The notes: generated by a model not told the origin, from the letters alone. DNA of 64,000 nt from Tridacna crocea (GCA_943736015.1 OX031069.1:41202728-41266727), one strand, 5' to 3'. Positions 1 to 11,027 are shown, numbered from the stretch's first letter. Made by a program: numbers and translations.

Positions 1-1073
1 CTACAATAGTGATATTTTTTTTTTCTTCTGCTTTCAGTGTTCTGCTATAGAATTATGTACATGGAACTTTTTTTTTTTGGTTACATTCTGTTAATAACAT
101 ATTTTTATTTTGTTACACTCCGGAATTTAGTATGTAACCTAATAAAGGTCTTGATCGAGGTCATCTGAATACGTTGATATATTGTAGTTTTATCTGGGGA
201 TAAGTTTTTTTCAAATTCACACTAATTTTAAACACTACTTCAAAATGACTCATACTTTTCCTTTAGAAAATAGGAATAACAAAGAATTCTCTATCAAATC
301 CTTACTAAACCAGGGAACCCTGGCGTGACCCATTTTTGAGCTATTATACGGTTTTAACATAACAAACAAGATATAGAGTAAATTACACAAATTTGTTTCA
401 TGTGCTTGTATAAGGAATTCTCGCTTGTGCAGTAAATACAAGTAGACTGTTCTAGCATTTTTCTCCTTTAATCATTTTCACCGAAGCATACAGATTTTTG
501 ACTTCATATTTGTTACCGAAGCGTACAGAAATTCCGACCACCCAACCGTACAGTAGTTTAGTTTCGGTTTGCACCGAAGAGTACACCACGCAAAATTTAA
601 AAACTTTATAACAGCTAAATCAGTAAATATAAGCAACGTATTTTGGTACGGTTGTAAGAGTGTGACATTTCCCCACCGATCGAGGTATCTTCTTTTATCA
701 TTAGCTTTCTATTCGATGAAATAAAGCCAGTTTTCTTCCGGTCTCCCGCTTAGTTTTTCAACTTCATCAAAACATCATGTTCAGCGCGGGGTTACGGACA
801 AGAGGCACTCCCGTTTTCTCATAAGCTACCATCGCTTGCTTTTTTAGTCGAAGCTCTTTACTCATACAATAGGGGATGCAATTTCAAACAAGTTTGGACC
901 AAAATTAAACAACACTTACTTTGTCAATAACACGAGTCCGCCATCTTGAATTCATCGAAGATATTTCCCGTACAGAGTTTCCATACACTGATTATATCTG
1001 TATAAATCTGTCTTTATCAATGGTCAAGAAATTTTATGCCATGCTGCGCTAGAAGTATTACGGGTCCATTACC
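1..1073. other. Unassigned AT-rich sequence
   Basis: No gene or recognised repeat. A short motif close to ccgaagcgtacag occurs about three to four times between 480 and 585 (also as accgaagcatacag and ccgaagagtacac). No open frame here has gene-like features. Confidence 0.5.
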
Positions 1074-1301
1074 TTAACCCTTTCCCAAATGACAAACTTT
1101 TTGACTAGACCAAATTGAAAGCATTTGCACATGCAACTCAACTTTTGCTGAAAAGATGATTTCTGTCAATGATAGGGTAGAAAACATTGTGGGAAAAGGA
1201 GAAAATGCTGGTTACCAGCATTTTCTCCTTTTCCCACAATGTTTTCAAAAGTCTACTATTCCAGACCCGTAAAAACCAGGGATTGTTTGGAAAAGGGTTA
1301 A
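1074..1301 (-). mobile_element. Family A MITE, intact 228-bp copy (reference entry)
   Basis: Flanked on both sides by TTAA (1074-1077 and 1298-1301). Terminal inverted repeats are CCCTTTCCCAAA and its near complement TTTGGAAAAGGG. TTAA targets with CCC-type ends are characteristic of piggyBac-superfamily transposons, so this looks like a non-autonomous piggyBac-type MITE. The centre is a near-perfect palindrome of about 60 bp (AACATTGTGGG, GGAGAAAATGCTGG, and complements). One side of the element carries GCATTTGCAGACGACAAAAT-like sequence, which I use for orientation: elements ending in GTCGTTTGGTAA are called +. No coding capacity. Complete copies near 13, 20.8 and 47.4 kb have the same 228-bp length. 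Confidence 0.85.
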
Positions 1302-1356
1302 GAGTTAAATTTGAAAACTCTATCGTCGTTTAAACCTTCGATAGATTCTCCATTGC

Positions 1357-1712
1357 TTAACTCTTTGCCGAAAGACAAAATTTAGGACAGGTCGAAATTG
1401 AAAGAATTTTCAGACGACAAAGTAGATGTGAATGAAAAATTTAAGTTTTACTTCAGAAGGATTGAAAATATTGTGGGAAAAGGAGAAAATGCTGATGACC
1501 AGCATTTTCTCCCAATGTTTTCAAAAGCTTTCCTGTCCAGGGTCGTTAAAAGTCGGGATTGTGGTGTAAACAGTTTTACTTTGGAAGGATTGTAAACGTT
1601 GTGGGAAAAGGGGAAAATGCTAGTGACCTGCATTTTCTCCTTTTCTCACAATGCTTTCGAAAGCTTTCCTGTCCAGGGTCGTGAAAAGTTGGGGTTGTGT
1701 GGTAAAGAGTTA
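1357..1712 (-). mobile_element. Family A MITE with a duplicated hairpin block
   Basis: TTAA at 1357. The element is about 130 bp longer than usual because the central palindrome and its right flank occur twice (hairpins at about 1468-1513 and 1598-1653). The right end gagttag is a decayed TTAA. The duplication is internal to the element. Confidence 0.75.
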
Positions 1713-1917
1713 GCGCTTACGCTGCTAAGTGAAGCTCACTGACCATTTAACAGACAGTCTAGACCAAGAATCAGACTGCAGAGAAGGTGCAGCCTAATCT
1801 TGTTCCTCACTGTTCGATTGGGATATTCTTTTTCGATAAAGTACGTTCGAAATAATATTAGTTGAAGTTTAAATATCAAACTAGAAGTTTTACTGAACCT
1901 ATGTAGCGAGACAATAG

Positions 1918-2135
1918 TTAACTCGCTATCACACGGCAAAAAATTTAGACCTATCCAAATTAAAAGCCGTCGCCAGCGACAATATTTCAAAGTGGCTCGA
2001 ACGATGCAGTTTTGCTTAGATAGGGTAGAAAACTTTGTGGGAAAAGGAGAAAATGCTGGTTACCAGCATTTTCTTCTTTTCCCACCATGTTTTCGAAAAC
2101 GGCTATTCTTAAAAATTGTGTGGGAAAAGGGTTAA
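1918..2135 (-). mobile_element. Family A MITE
   Basis: TTAA at 1918-1921 and 2132-2135. Palindrome centred near 2060. The right end matches the GGAAAAGGG subtype seen at 1291-1297. The left part is more diverged. Confidence 0.75.
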
Positions 2136-2499
2136 ATACGTGATGAATCGACAGTCGTAAAATCATTCAAATAAATCCTTCCACAAATTAGATCAATCGG
2201 CAGCCTGTTATAACTTCAATAAAATCGCTCTCGAAAATAGGATTTGTTAGTTTAAACGTCATTTATGATTTTTATATTATCATACATGTATTTATTATCA
2301 TTAATTTTATGAATGATTTTTGTTATTCGTCAATCAATATTCATCGTGAAAAGAGCTCCCTTTAGCTATCAATGGCGATAAATGGTCACATTCTTTAAAA
2401 TAATGAATTGTTGTTCGTTTTTAAAGGCCCTTTTGGGTCTAAAAGTGAATAATACGGGTCTTAGAGTAACGTTATATTCAACGGTGGATCAAAATATTG

Positions 2500-2811
2500 A
2501 ATTGATTTATTAATTGATTGTAAGGTGTTTAACGCCGTTTTCAACATTATTTTAGTTATATCGCGACGACCAGTGCACCTATCCATGAGTTCCTGGAGAT
2601 TACTTTTTCCAGTACTTCGCACAAACCACTGGCTGCTTTCCCACATGATAATCGTCGAAACAATGGTCAGCGGTGGAAGAAGAATGAATCCTGTCGCAGG
2701 TACTATCATCAGTCCTCGGAAAGAAATTGGCCGAGTAAGGGGCCGTAGCCAGGGACCGAACCCTGGACCCTTTGTTCTCAAGGCCTACACGCTACTGACT
2801 GAGCTTCTGGG
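2500..2811 (-). mobile_element. S1 tRNA-derived SINE (reference entry)
   Basis: Read on the minus strand the element starts with a tRNA-like head at about 2811: an A-box-like agctcagtcagtagcgtg and a B-box-like agggttcggtccctgg. A body follows with 'actatcatcagtcctcgg', 'gacaggattcattcttc' and 'ttgtttcgacg' blocks. The tail is gcgttaaacacc with A/T-rich, AATC-type repeats. These are RNA polymerase III promoter elements, not a working tRNA. Open frames across it are incidental. Confidence 0.75.
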
Positions 2812-3047
2812 ATTTGACTGCACATTTTCCTTGCATGCAGAAAAGCGAATTTAAAAACCAGGTATAAAGTTGCAAGGTCGCTTTATCTTTTGTTTACTAC
2901 ACGCAAGAAGAGCCCATCTGGGAGTTCTGTTCATCATTTAGATGAAAACAGACCAACGATATTGCAGGTCAGCTTAAGCTGATAGTTAAAAAATAATTGA
3001 AAAACAAGGTTCAACGACCACGTTTCATACAGAAAATGTCATTAAAG

Positions 3048-3150
3048 TTAAAAGTTTCAACCCTGGTCAGCCTGCGCAATTCGCAAGGTCTGACCAGGTT
3101 TGACACTTTTCGCAATTCCCAGAAGGTCCCTTTTTGCGTGATGGGTCACT
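3048..3150. repeat. Family G hairpin repeat (reference entry)
   Basis: Contains ccctggtcagcctgcgcaa then a partly complementary gtctgaccaggtttgacac, followed by cccagaaggtccctttttgc. The same core (ggtcagcctgcgcag ... ctgatctgggcc) recurs near 10.95, 34.5, 36.5, 46.56, 50.78 and, without the hairpin, 63.2 kb. The ends of the family are not clear. Confidence 0.6.
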
Positions 3151-3195
3151 TATTTCTACTCTGATCAGAATTATATAGTTCGGCCAAGGCCGGTC

Positions 3196-3303
3196 TAATG
3201 CGGAGAAATGACTCTCTCCTACAAAATGACCCATGGGTCATTTCACTACGTAGTGAAATGACCCATGGGTCATTTTGTAGGGAGGGTCATTTCTCTGCAC
3301 TAC
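3196..3303. repeat. Nested palindrome of about 108 bp
   Basis: The centre is TACGTA at 3247-3252. Each arm contains AAATGACCCATGGGTCATTT, itself a perfect palindrome, so the structure is a palindrome of palindromes. Inner arms (about 3218-3281) are perfect. Outer arms extend to about 3196 and 3303 with a one-base indel and few mismatches. No copy elsewhere in the window. Confidence 0.85.
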
Positions 3304-3841
3304 ATGGGCACTCTTTTGCAAAACAAACATTTGGAATTCAAGGAGTAAAGATTCCACCTACAAAAAAAGCGTTAAAGGAGCATGATTACAATTTGAGTAG
3401 GCGTGGAAACTATGACGTATGTTTCGCGCGTTTTACCGATAAATATAAAACTGCGATAAAAAATGGCTTCTCAGTTCACGAAGGTATCCAAAAACGGCTT
3501 CGTTATCGCGCTGAGCCCCAAGTCTGCTTCCGATAGTTTAGGGCGTTTGTTGTTATATACTTGAGAGTGTCTATGTCACGTTTGGATATTGAAAACCCTC
3601 CTCAATCCATTAATTGGTCACGATCCAAAGAAACACGTGACCTCTACCACGTGATCAGTGAAAGCAAGCAACTTTAGAAAGTAAAATTCTATGGCCATTT
3701 AACAAATAGGGGTTTTAAGTTAAAAAAAAAAAATCCTTGTCAAAACGAGTTGGCATACACTATGATAAGAAGTTCGTGAAGCCGCTATTCTGGTCATAAT
3801 CATGATTCATCTTTATCAACCGTTCCTAATTTCAGCCGAGG

Positions 3842-3950
3842 TCTTATTCTAAATTTAGAAAGTAACGCAAATTCTAATTGGCTTAATCAAACGATCTAGG
3901 CAATCAGAAGTTGCGTTACTTTCTGATAAAAGAACCATTGTGAATGGTGC
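3842..3950. repeat. Family L foldback repeat
   Basis: Inverted arms TTTAGAAAGTAACGCAA and TTGCGTTACTTTCTGAT enclose an AT-rich loop with taattggct / caatcagaa. The same design and the same TTCTGATTGGC core occur in the longer foldback at 36112-36252. Confidence 0.55.
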
Positions 3951-4358
3951 CAAGAATGGTTGGTGAATGCGAACCCAGAACAGGTCAGGTCCAAGTGATG
4001 GTTTCGTTGTAATAACGTCACCATCATGATGGGTTTGATGAGCCAAGTTTAAGTGGGGGTGGATACCAGGTTGTTGATTGTTCCTGTTTGAAGCAAATAA
4101 ACCCTTTACCGCCCCGCCCCATTTTTTTCCTTACCAAAAGATAGAAGATTTTTGGAAGCATTGTGAACAATGGAGACATGGTATTGCTTATTCCCGACGT
4201 AATAATTAAATCGAGTGGCTGTGAAATTTGTTTGCTTAGAATTATTCCAAAATAAAAAATGGCCTACTTTTTCAACCGCCTGTGAGAAAAACGCAATCTG
4301 GTGTAGCTGAAAGTCGATAGGGAACCTATAGACCAGTGCATGCGAACTCTTTACCAGG

Positions 4359-4623
4359 TTGGTTGGTTGTATTGGGGTTTAACGCCACTTTAACATCTAA
4401 GGTCATATCATGGCGGTCGGTGACACACATGTGCTTCCTGGCTTTCTCACAGCGGTACTTACACAACTTTCTTTCCAAAGCTACCGACTACTTTTCTCAC
4501 ATGCTTCAGCAGAGGCGAGAGGCGGAAATACGCCAGAAAGAAAGTTCGCCTCAACCGGGTATCGAACTCACAACCACCAGATCATGAGTCCAACACGCTC
4601 ACTACTGAGCCACCCGGGCGGGC
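4359..4623 (-). mobile_element. S2 tRNA-derived SINE with 12-bp target duplication (reference entry)
   Basis: Minus-strand tRNA-like head at the right: an A box in TGGCTCAGTAGTGAGCGTG and a B box in GAGTTCGATACCCGG. A conserved body holds cgtatttccgcctctcg and the tail is ggttggttgg-type. Flanked by exact ctctttaccagg at 4347-4358 and 4624-4635, which are the target-site duplication made by LINE-driven insertion. Related copies lie at 17.8, 26.1 and 51.0 kb. Confidence 0.85.
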
Positions 4624-4665
4624 CTCTTTACCAGGCGGAGCTCAAATATTCCGCTTTATCATCAT

Positions 4666-4901
4666 TTAACTCAATACCAAACGACAAAAAAAATTAGGCT
4701 GGTCCAAACCGTAAGCATTTGCAGACGACAAAATAAAAGTGACGGAAAATTTGAAATTTGGTCTGCGAAGGGTAGGGAAAAAAATTGTGGGAAAAGGAGA
4801 AAATGCTGGTTACCAGCATTTTCTCCTTTTTCCACATTTTTTTCTCTAAAGGCTTCTTTCTCAGGGTCGTCAAAAGAAGGGACTGTGTGGTAATGGGTTA
4901 A
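4666..4901 (-). mobile_element. Family A MITE, complete
   Basis: TTAA at 4666-4669 and 4898-4901. Left end CTCAATACCAAACGAC, right end GTGTGGTAATGGG. The central hairpin is well kept except for a poly-A expansion at the outer part of the left arm. Confidence 0.8.
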
Positions 4902-5024
4902 CACAGACATGCGCGCTCAACGACCAAAGCTAATGATGCGCCATAAAACAATCTTCATTCCTAAACCAGACAGCAAAGTTTTATACTATTTTGAAAGCAA
5001 TCGCAGACAAAATATCGATGTTGC

Positions 5025-5250
5025 TTAATCCTTTACCAAACAGACCCTGGTTTTTACGACCCTGAGATAGAAGGCTTTCGAAAACATTGTGGAAAAAGGA
5101 GAAAATGCTGGTAACCAGCATTTTCTCCTGTTCCCACAGTGTTTTCTACCCTAATGGACTCAAATTTCATACTTTGAGTAACGTTTATTTTGTCGTCTGC
5201 AGTTGCTTTCAATTTGGACCAGTGTGATACCCGGTATTTTGTCGTTTGCT
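5025..5250 (+). mobile_element. Family A MITE
   Basis: TTAA at 5025-5028 then TCCTTTACCAAACAGACCC. Perfect-looking central hairpin around 5115. The right end is decayed (ttgtcgtttgc at about 5240). Confidence 0.7.
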
Positions 5251-5364
5251 TTTGTCTGTAACAGCATAAAAGCGCTTTGAGTAAAAGAGACAAAAAGTGC
5301 TTATCTGCAACATTTTTGCCTTTTCCCTAAACATTTTCAGAAGTCTTCTCCCAGAGATCGTGAA

Positions 5365-5600
5365 CCCATTACCACACAATCCTTACTTTTTTTACGACTC
5401 TGAGATAGAAGCCTTTAGAAAACGTTGTGGGGGAAAAGGAGAAAATGCCGGTAACCAGCATTTTCTCCTTTTCCCACAATGTATTCTAATTTCTAACTCT
5501 TGCCAAAACATATTTCCAATTTTCAGTCACTTTCATTTTGTCGTCTGCAAGTGTTTTCGATTTGGACATACTTAAAATTTTGTCGATTGGTAATTAGTTA
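5365..5600 (+). mobile_element. Family A MITE
   Basis: Begins CCCATTACCACACAATCC without an intact left TTAA. Hairpin at about 5425-5485. Ends GGTAATTAG before ttataa. Confidence 0.7.
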
Positions 5601-5792
5601 TAACATAATATTATGCGTTTTTCGGGAAGCGAATTGATAAAGTTCAGACCAACTGTTTCGTAGCAGAGAGACATAATCTTTTTTTAAAGATTTTTATTTT
5701 GTTATCAAAGCTTTGTAATGCAATCCTCGAGACTAAGAACTTGTTTTTCAACCCATGTAAATCAGATATTTCTAAACTTGAATATTGTTTTT

Positions 5793-5998
5793 TTAACTCT
5801 TTACCAAACGACAAGATTTAAGACTATTCCAAATTCAAAGCATTTGCAGACAGCAAAATAAAGGAGGCTAAAAACATGACGTCCTTTTTTTTTTTTTGAT
5901 GGGCAGAAAACATCGTGTGAAAAGAAGAAAATGCTGGTTACCGGCATTTTGTCCTTTTCACAAAATGTTTTCAAAATGCTTTTTCTTCAAGGTAGTGA
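5793..5998 (-). mobile_element. Family A MITE, right end lost
   Basis: TTAA at 5793-5796 with CTCTTTACCAAACGAC. The hairpin is imperfect (gctggttaccggcattttgtcc). The right terminus is missing, the sequence changing at about 5998. Confidence 0.65.
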
Positions 5999-6134
5999 GC
6001 AACGAAAAGCACACGAAACTACTCCTAAGCGCCTAAAGATCGCTAGAACCTTCCGGCGGAGTATCAAACTTGTAACTTTGGTGCTGATGGTCGGGGCTCA
6101 TACTATTCTACCGAAATACGGCATGATGTGGTGT

Positions 6135-6466
6135 CGTTGTCTGTGCATGTCATATTCTTCGAAGATTCCACCTGTCTTATATGACGCATCACACATTTCC
6201 CGATACTTGGGAAAAGTAGGGCTTAAACCGAAGCTAAACCCAAGCCTGTAGGGATTGTTTTTATAAATGGCCGGTGCATAGGTTGCCTGCTAGCTGATCA
6301 TAACTGATTAAAACGCACCAGGTAGCGTTTTACGGAGTAAACATTTATTTTATTTTGAAATTCAAAGTAACGGCCGTCGTTTTGAAAAATTAGTCCGCTT
6401 ACGTTCCCAGAAAGCCCATATTAGATAGACGTGTATTTGCAGAATGCCATATAGCAGGAGATAATG
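6135..6466 (+). mobile_element. Family D element with exact 10-bp target duplication (reference entry)
   Basis: Starts CGTTGTCTGTGCATGTCATA and ends GCAGGAGATAATG. Flanked by exact gatgtggtgt at 6125-6134 and 6467-6476. The ends form a weak 8-bp inverted repeat (CGTTGTCT versus CATTATCT). The interior shares blocks with copies near 11.6, 13.7, 40.7 and 56.2 kb: attttcttcgaag-type start, agcgttttactgagtaaac, gaaattcaaagtaac and gcccatattagatagac. This copy lacks part of the interior (332 bp). There are no tRNA boxes and no coding potential. A 10-bp duplication lies in the range known for Mutator-like elements, but the superfamily is not established. Confidence 0.75.
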
Positions 6467-6889
6467 GATGTGGTGTAAACTAGAAATGTACAGTTTCTGC
6501 CCATAATGCCTTGGTACAACAGAATATAGGCCTACCTTTTCAACCGTCTCCATGGGAAAAAATGCATACGTTGCACTTTATAGGGATAGTCGCTATTAAA
6601 TGACGTCATCAGGATCTGGGTGGGAGTGAGAAATTCTAACACGTTACCACATGCGAATAACCTTTTCCGTCTTGACCACTTTAGAAAAGCTGTCCGGCAA
6701 ACGGGGAAGCTAGTCGTTAGGAACAATTTTTCCTTTGGTCATAGTTTATTTTATATATTTATGCATTAGAATATGGATTCAATTTTAACACTTACAGTGC
6801 TAGATTAAGATAATGGACCGCTTCAATTATGAAAAGAATCCACAGTACAGAATTTTCATTTTTGTTCTGGTTAGAATATGTAAGCAAGT

Positions 6890-6968
6890 AGCGGCAGTGT
6901 AGATCCAAGATCAGACTGCACGTTCTGTGCACTCTGATCTTGATCTACACTGTCCGCAAAAACAATTT
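6890..6968. repeat. Family B MITE core fragment
   Basis: Contains gtgtagatccaagatcagac, the loop cgttctgtg and the complementary arm with tctacactgtccgc. Family ends are absent. See the reference entry at 31798. Confidence 0.65.
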
Positions 6969-7286
6969 AACTTGGTTCCAGTGCTTTATAGGTTGTCCAT
7001 CTAGCAAAAACCATCGTTTATATTGACGTTGTTTGCTGCAAAGTAATGTTGTTTCATAACTATGTATCTTTGACTTTCAATTTCCGGTTGGTGGAATAGT
7101 CAATTAAAAGAATTGAATGTGTTATGCTATATTGGCAGTTTTATGTTCTTTTTTAATGTCTTTTTGCAAGGCGGACAATGAAGTACGGTATTAGAATTCA
7201 CAAAAAAAACCCTATATTGTAATCCTGTACTTTACGCCCCCCTCACGTGAAATGGCAGAGCTATATACAAGGTTCGAGCAATTCCA

Positions 7287-7512
7287 TTAACTCTTTACCA
7301 AACGACAAAATTTTGGACTGATCCAAACTGAAAGCATTTGCAGACGACAAAATAAACGTAACTCAAAAATTGAAATTTGATTCTAGCAGGGTAGAAAACA
7401 TTGCGGAAAAAGGAGAAAATGCTGGTTACCAGCATTTTCTCCTTTTCTCACAATGTTTTCAAAAGGCTTCTATCTCAGGGTCGTAAAAAACAGGGATTGT
7501 TTGGTAAACGGC
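7287..7512 (-). mobile_element. Family A MITE, near-complete
   Basis: TTAA at 7287-7290 with CTCTTTACCAAACGAC. The hairpin is near-perfect. The right end ggtaaacggctatc lacks TTAA. Confidence 0.75.
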
Positions 7513-7554
7513 TATCACGACGTCGTGAAGCGATTTTGACACCTACCCCTTTTC

Positions 7555-7672
7555 TATACTAACCGTTGTTTTAACGATCCTGGGTAAAAAGGCATTCGAA
7601 AACACTGTGGTAATTGGAGAAAATGCTGATAGGTAGCATTTTCTCCTTTCCCCACAATATTTTCTCCCCCTT
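7555..7672 (+). mobile_element. Family A MITE fragment
   Basis: Left part and central hairpin (gataggtagcattttctcc loop variant), cut off before the right third at the start of the following SINE region. Confidence 0.6.
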
Positions 7673-7708
7673 TCAAAAACAGGCCGGGCTACGTCTTTCA
7701 AAAACAGG

Positions 7709-8042
7709 CCGAGCTCAGTCTGTAGCTTGCAAGACTTAATAACACGGGGTTCAGGGTTTGATCCCTGTCTATGACCCCTGACAAGGCAAATTTCTTTCCG
7801 AGGATTGATGATAGTCACTGCGACAGAATTCATTCCTCTTACCCACTGCTGACCATTGTTTCGGCAATGATCATTTGGGAAAGCAGCCAGTGGCTTGGAA
7901 AGAAAATTATGCAAAGAAGTAGTAAAAGAAAGTCCAGGAACGCATGGATAGGTGCACTGGCCGCTGCGATATAACTGAAATAATGTTGAAAACACCATAT
8001 GACCAATCAACCAACCAATCTATCAATCAATCAAACAATCAT
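7709..8042 (+). mobile_element. S1 SINE
   Basis: tRNA-like head (gagctcagtctgtagc, agggtttgatccctgtc), then the full S1 body ending gttgaaaacaccatatgacc and an (AATC)n-type tail at about 8005-8042. The head is better kept than in the 60.8-kb copy. Confidence 0.75.
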
Positions 8043-8092
8043 AAACATATTTATCATTTGAGTCACATTTAATGTATTGGCTTTAAAGTCTA

Positions 8093-8305
8093 TACAATGA
8101 CAAAATTTTAGATTGGTCCAAATTCAAAGCGTGTGCAGACGACAAATCAAATACCGCTCAAAAACTTAGAGTACCTTTGGAAGGGAAAAAAACATTGTGG
8201 GTAAAGGAGAAGATGCTGGTTATCAGCAGTTTCTCTTTTTTCCCAACAATTTTTTCATAAATGTCGAATTTTCCAGCATTGTTAAAGCTCGGGGTTATTT
8301 AGCAG
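8093..8305 (-). mobile_element. Family A MITE, diverged
   Basis: Left end decayed to caatgacaaaattttag. Hairpin arms (gagaagatgctggttatcag) have several mismatches. Immediately followed by a second copy in the opposite orientation. Confidence 0.65.
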
Positions 8306-8310
8306 TAGTT

Positions 8311-8522
8311 CAACCCATTACCACACAATTCCTACTTTTGAAGACCCTGAGAAAGAAGCCTTTAGAAAACATTATGGGAAAAGGAGAAAATGCTGGTCCT
8401 TTTCCCACAATGTTTTCTACCCTTCACAAAACAAATTTCAAATTTTCAGTAACTTTTATTTTGTCGTCTGCAAATGCTTTCAATTTGGACAAGCCTAAAA
8501 TATTGTCGTTTGGTAATGAGTA
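8311..8522 (+). mobile_element. Family A MITE with truncated left hairpin arm
   Basis: Begins CCCATTACCACACAATTCC and ends GTCGTTTGGTAATGAG. The hairpin is shortened at its tip: gagaaaatgctggtcctttt runs directly into the right arm, so the loop and part of the right arm are deleted. Confidence 0.75.
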
Positions 8523-8829
8523 AATGCCTGTAGTTCTGAACAAGTAAACAATTTTGTCGTGTCGCAAAGGGCTAGAAAGCAAACATGATCCGTTGGTCCC
8601 TCGTGACCGGCCCATCGATTTGTCAATGCATTACGGAACCTGATACGGGTTTGTTAAGTCCAAAATGGACTTGTTATAGTGCTAGAACTGCTGTCATGTT
8701 CACAGGTCCTGCTATGCTGCACCCACGTGATTATTAAACTTGTCATTAAATTCGTACCTTCCTAATGGAAAACAGCTATTTCCACGTTAATATTATCCTA
8801 CAAAATTTATTAGAATTCAAACTGATTAT

Positions 8830-9205
8830 TTAATGCTTTCCGTTAGGATATCGAGAAATGGCAGTTAAAATATTTTTCAATATTCCACGGGTTCGACCAG
8901 TGAAAATACCGATTTTTATACTCTAGTTACCTAGGTAAATTGAGCGTCACTCACAACCAGATGGAAATATGACGTCATTTACCGTACATTTCTCGCGCTT
9001 GACGTTATATTGCAATACGGGAGGGGTACGCCACGGGACAAAAACAGAAAAGAACTGTACTGGATTTTGTTAAAGCTCCTCCCAATAAGGGTTAAAAGCA
9101 TAAAATAAATAGAATATTTGTATTTTGCGGTGAAAGATCGAAATTTATTTCATCTCGTTAACACCATCGGAAATATTTTCACGAGTGGCACCGAAAAGAA
9201 AACCC
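8830..9205 (-). repeat. Family E dispersed repeat (reference entry)
   Basis: Shares ordered blocks with copies at 25.4, 32.2, 43.1, 49.6 and 51.8 kb: gctttccgttaggatatcga, gttacctaggtaaattg, aatatgacgtcattta, tctcgcgcttgacgt, ggaggggtacg, ctcctcccaataagggtt, and a terminal hairpin gatcgaaatttatttcatct / cacgagtggc. About 400-500 bp, no coding capacity. Termini and target duplication are unresolved. Confidence 0.65.
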
Positions 9206-9547
9206 CAAATATTCTCCATGCATTATTGTACTACTGTAACCGAGCCATTTTTCCTTTTCTTTCCTTCTTAGAAATGTCATTTATAAATATATTCTTATTG
9301 CGATGGGAAGTAACAACTACCTACCGTTTTAGGGAACAAACAAAAATGTCAACAAATAATTTCAAGATAGATATCAAAGGAAGATCTGGTCAGTTAGAAA
9401 TGTGCAAAAATATTACATCAGTATAAATCCTTATTTATCAACTAATAAGAAATTTTATTCCATGTTGCACTAGAAGTATTAGGATGGCAATACATTAAGT
9501 TTTCTGTTAGGTTTTTTTTATTAATACACAGCGGGCAACTGTCTTCA

Positions 9548-9724
9548 AATCCTTACCTACCGCTGACCACTGTTTCGGCAATGGTTATGTGGGAAAGCAG
9601 CCACTGGCTTGGAAAGAAAATTGTGAGGGGAACTGGTAATAGACACTTCAGGAAAGCATCAACTGGCCGCCGCGATACGGATAAAATAATGATAAAAATG
9701 ACGTTAAACATCAGTCAATCAGTT

Positions 9725-9758
<34 letters not shown>

Positions 9759-9776
9759 CCAACCAACCAACCTTTA
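9548..9776 (+). mobile_element. S1 SINE, head missing
   Basis: Starts within the body (ctaccgctgaccactgtttc) and ends in an (AATC)n then (AACC)n tail at about 9717-9776. The pol III head is absent, as in a 5'-truncated insertion. Confidence 0.7.
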
Positions 9777-9779
9777 CCA

Positions 9780-10005
9780 GAATATCCGGATTTTTTCGAA
9801 CCGAAACCAAGGCTTTGTGGAACACACTGTGATCACAGGAGAAAATACTTGCGACCAGTCTACCCCCACCCCCTTTTTTTCCCTACAGATTTCTCGTTTC
9901 ATTTCGATGACAAATTTCATCAATTGATCCACGTATTAATTTTCGGTCTGTAAACACTTCCGATTTGGTCGAGTCTAGAATATTGTCAAGTGATACAGAA
10001 TTTAA
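9780..10005 (+). repeat. Degenerate family A copy
   Basis: Only the skeleton remains: ttgtggaacacactgtgatca, gagaaaatacttgcgaccag, and at the right ctgtaaacacttccgatttgg then attgtcaagtgata. Assigned by block order; low identity. Confidence 0.4.
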
Positions 10006-10030
10006 GAAAAAGAGTCTAGCTATGCTATAT

Positions 10031-10291
10031 GGAGTGCAACACGCGAAAAGGTGCATTCGGACATTTGCGTAAAGTGTCATCTCGGATTAGCCTGCGCAGT
10101 CTGCGCAGGCTAATCCGAGACGACACTTTACGTCTACATTAGATTTTGTGCTACAGTAAACTTGCGTAAAACAGAAAATCACATAAAATCGGAAAGTGTC
10201 GTTTCGGATTAGCCTGTGCAGACGGCACAAGCTGATCCGAGACGACACTTTACGCAAATATCCGAATGCACCTTTTCGCGTGTTGCACTCC
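10031..10291. mobile_element. Family C double-hairpin MITE, intact 261 bp (reference entry)
   Basis: Ends GGAGTGCAACACGCG and CGCGTGTTGCACTCC, flanked by ATAT on both sides (10027-10030 and 10292-10295). The GC-rich module around CGGATTAGCCTGCGCAG occurs four times as the arms of two separate hairpins, one near each end. They are joined by a spacer with attttgtgctacagtaaact. No coding potential. Copies at 34.9, 58.1 and 60.0 kb have exactly the same length. Confidence 0.85.
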
Positions 10292-10386
10292 ATATAAGAA
10301 AAGAGGGCTTCATGCATCTGCAAAAAGTTCTGTCCCATGTCATTACTTGAAGTTTTTGCCATTTGTGACTATTCTGCATAGGAAAG

Positions 10387-10846
10387 GAAGGGGTAACAAC
10401 CTTATCATAGCATACGTCATCGGAGACATTTTAAATCTGCCATTTTCGTTTTAAAAGGGTAAGTTTTTCAGCTTGTACATTATTGTTATGAAAGATCTGT
10501 CCAAACAAATCAGTACGTATGGTACCTGACAACTTTCTTCGTTAGTATATACATTAATATTATGTTCATTAGGTACTTCCCCACAATTTTCGAAGCCAGT
10601 GACACATGTGCGATTTAAAAATAGATGTCGTATACAATGCCGTTAAGAATAATTGCGTTGACGTGTTTACAGCTACAACATTTCGATTTCACGAATAGAA
10701 CAGATATATTTACCGTCACCAGATGACGTGGGTATTCTAAGTAAATTTTAGATACAGATAATCTGTTTAAAGTAATTATTTTGCACTTTTCGCACAAAAT
10801 AGCGGACATTCCGACACCTCTGCTATGATGTAGGTTGTTACCCTTC
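10387..10846. mobile_element. Family K element with terminal inverted repeats
   Basis: Left end GAAGGGGTAACAACC and right end GGTTGTTACCCTTC, with further matching cttatcatagca / tgctatgatgta inside. About 460 bp, AT-rich interior without a gene. A diverged relative lies at 24305-24765. Confidence 0.6.
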
Positions 10847-10884
10847 TATCTAGTCAGTCGATAGACAAAGTAATTTTTATATTT

Positions 10885-11012
10885 CAGCCATGCTCTATGA
10901 AAAGGGGGTGTAATGCATCTTCGAAAAGTATCGACCCAGGTCAGCCTGCGCAGTTCGTGCAGGCTGATCTGGGCCGAAACTTTTCGGTATCGGTCAATTT
11001 CCTGTATTCCCA
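10885..11012. repeat. Family G hairpin repeat
   Basis: atgctctatgaaaagggggt precedes a strong hairpin: gacccaggtcagcctgcgca, loop gttcg, gtgcaggctgatctgggcc. The best formed copy of the family here. Confidence 0.7.
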
Positions 11013-11027
11013 AGGACCAATCTATCT

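Noticed and set aside
2525-2854. 109-codon open frame with a proline/glycine-rich end
   Set aside because: Lies wholly across an S1 SINE. The same residues appear wherever S1 copies occur.
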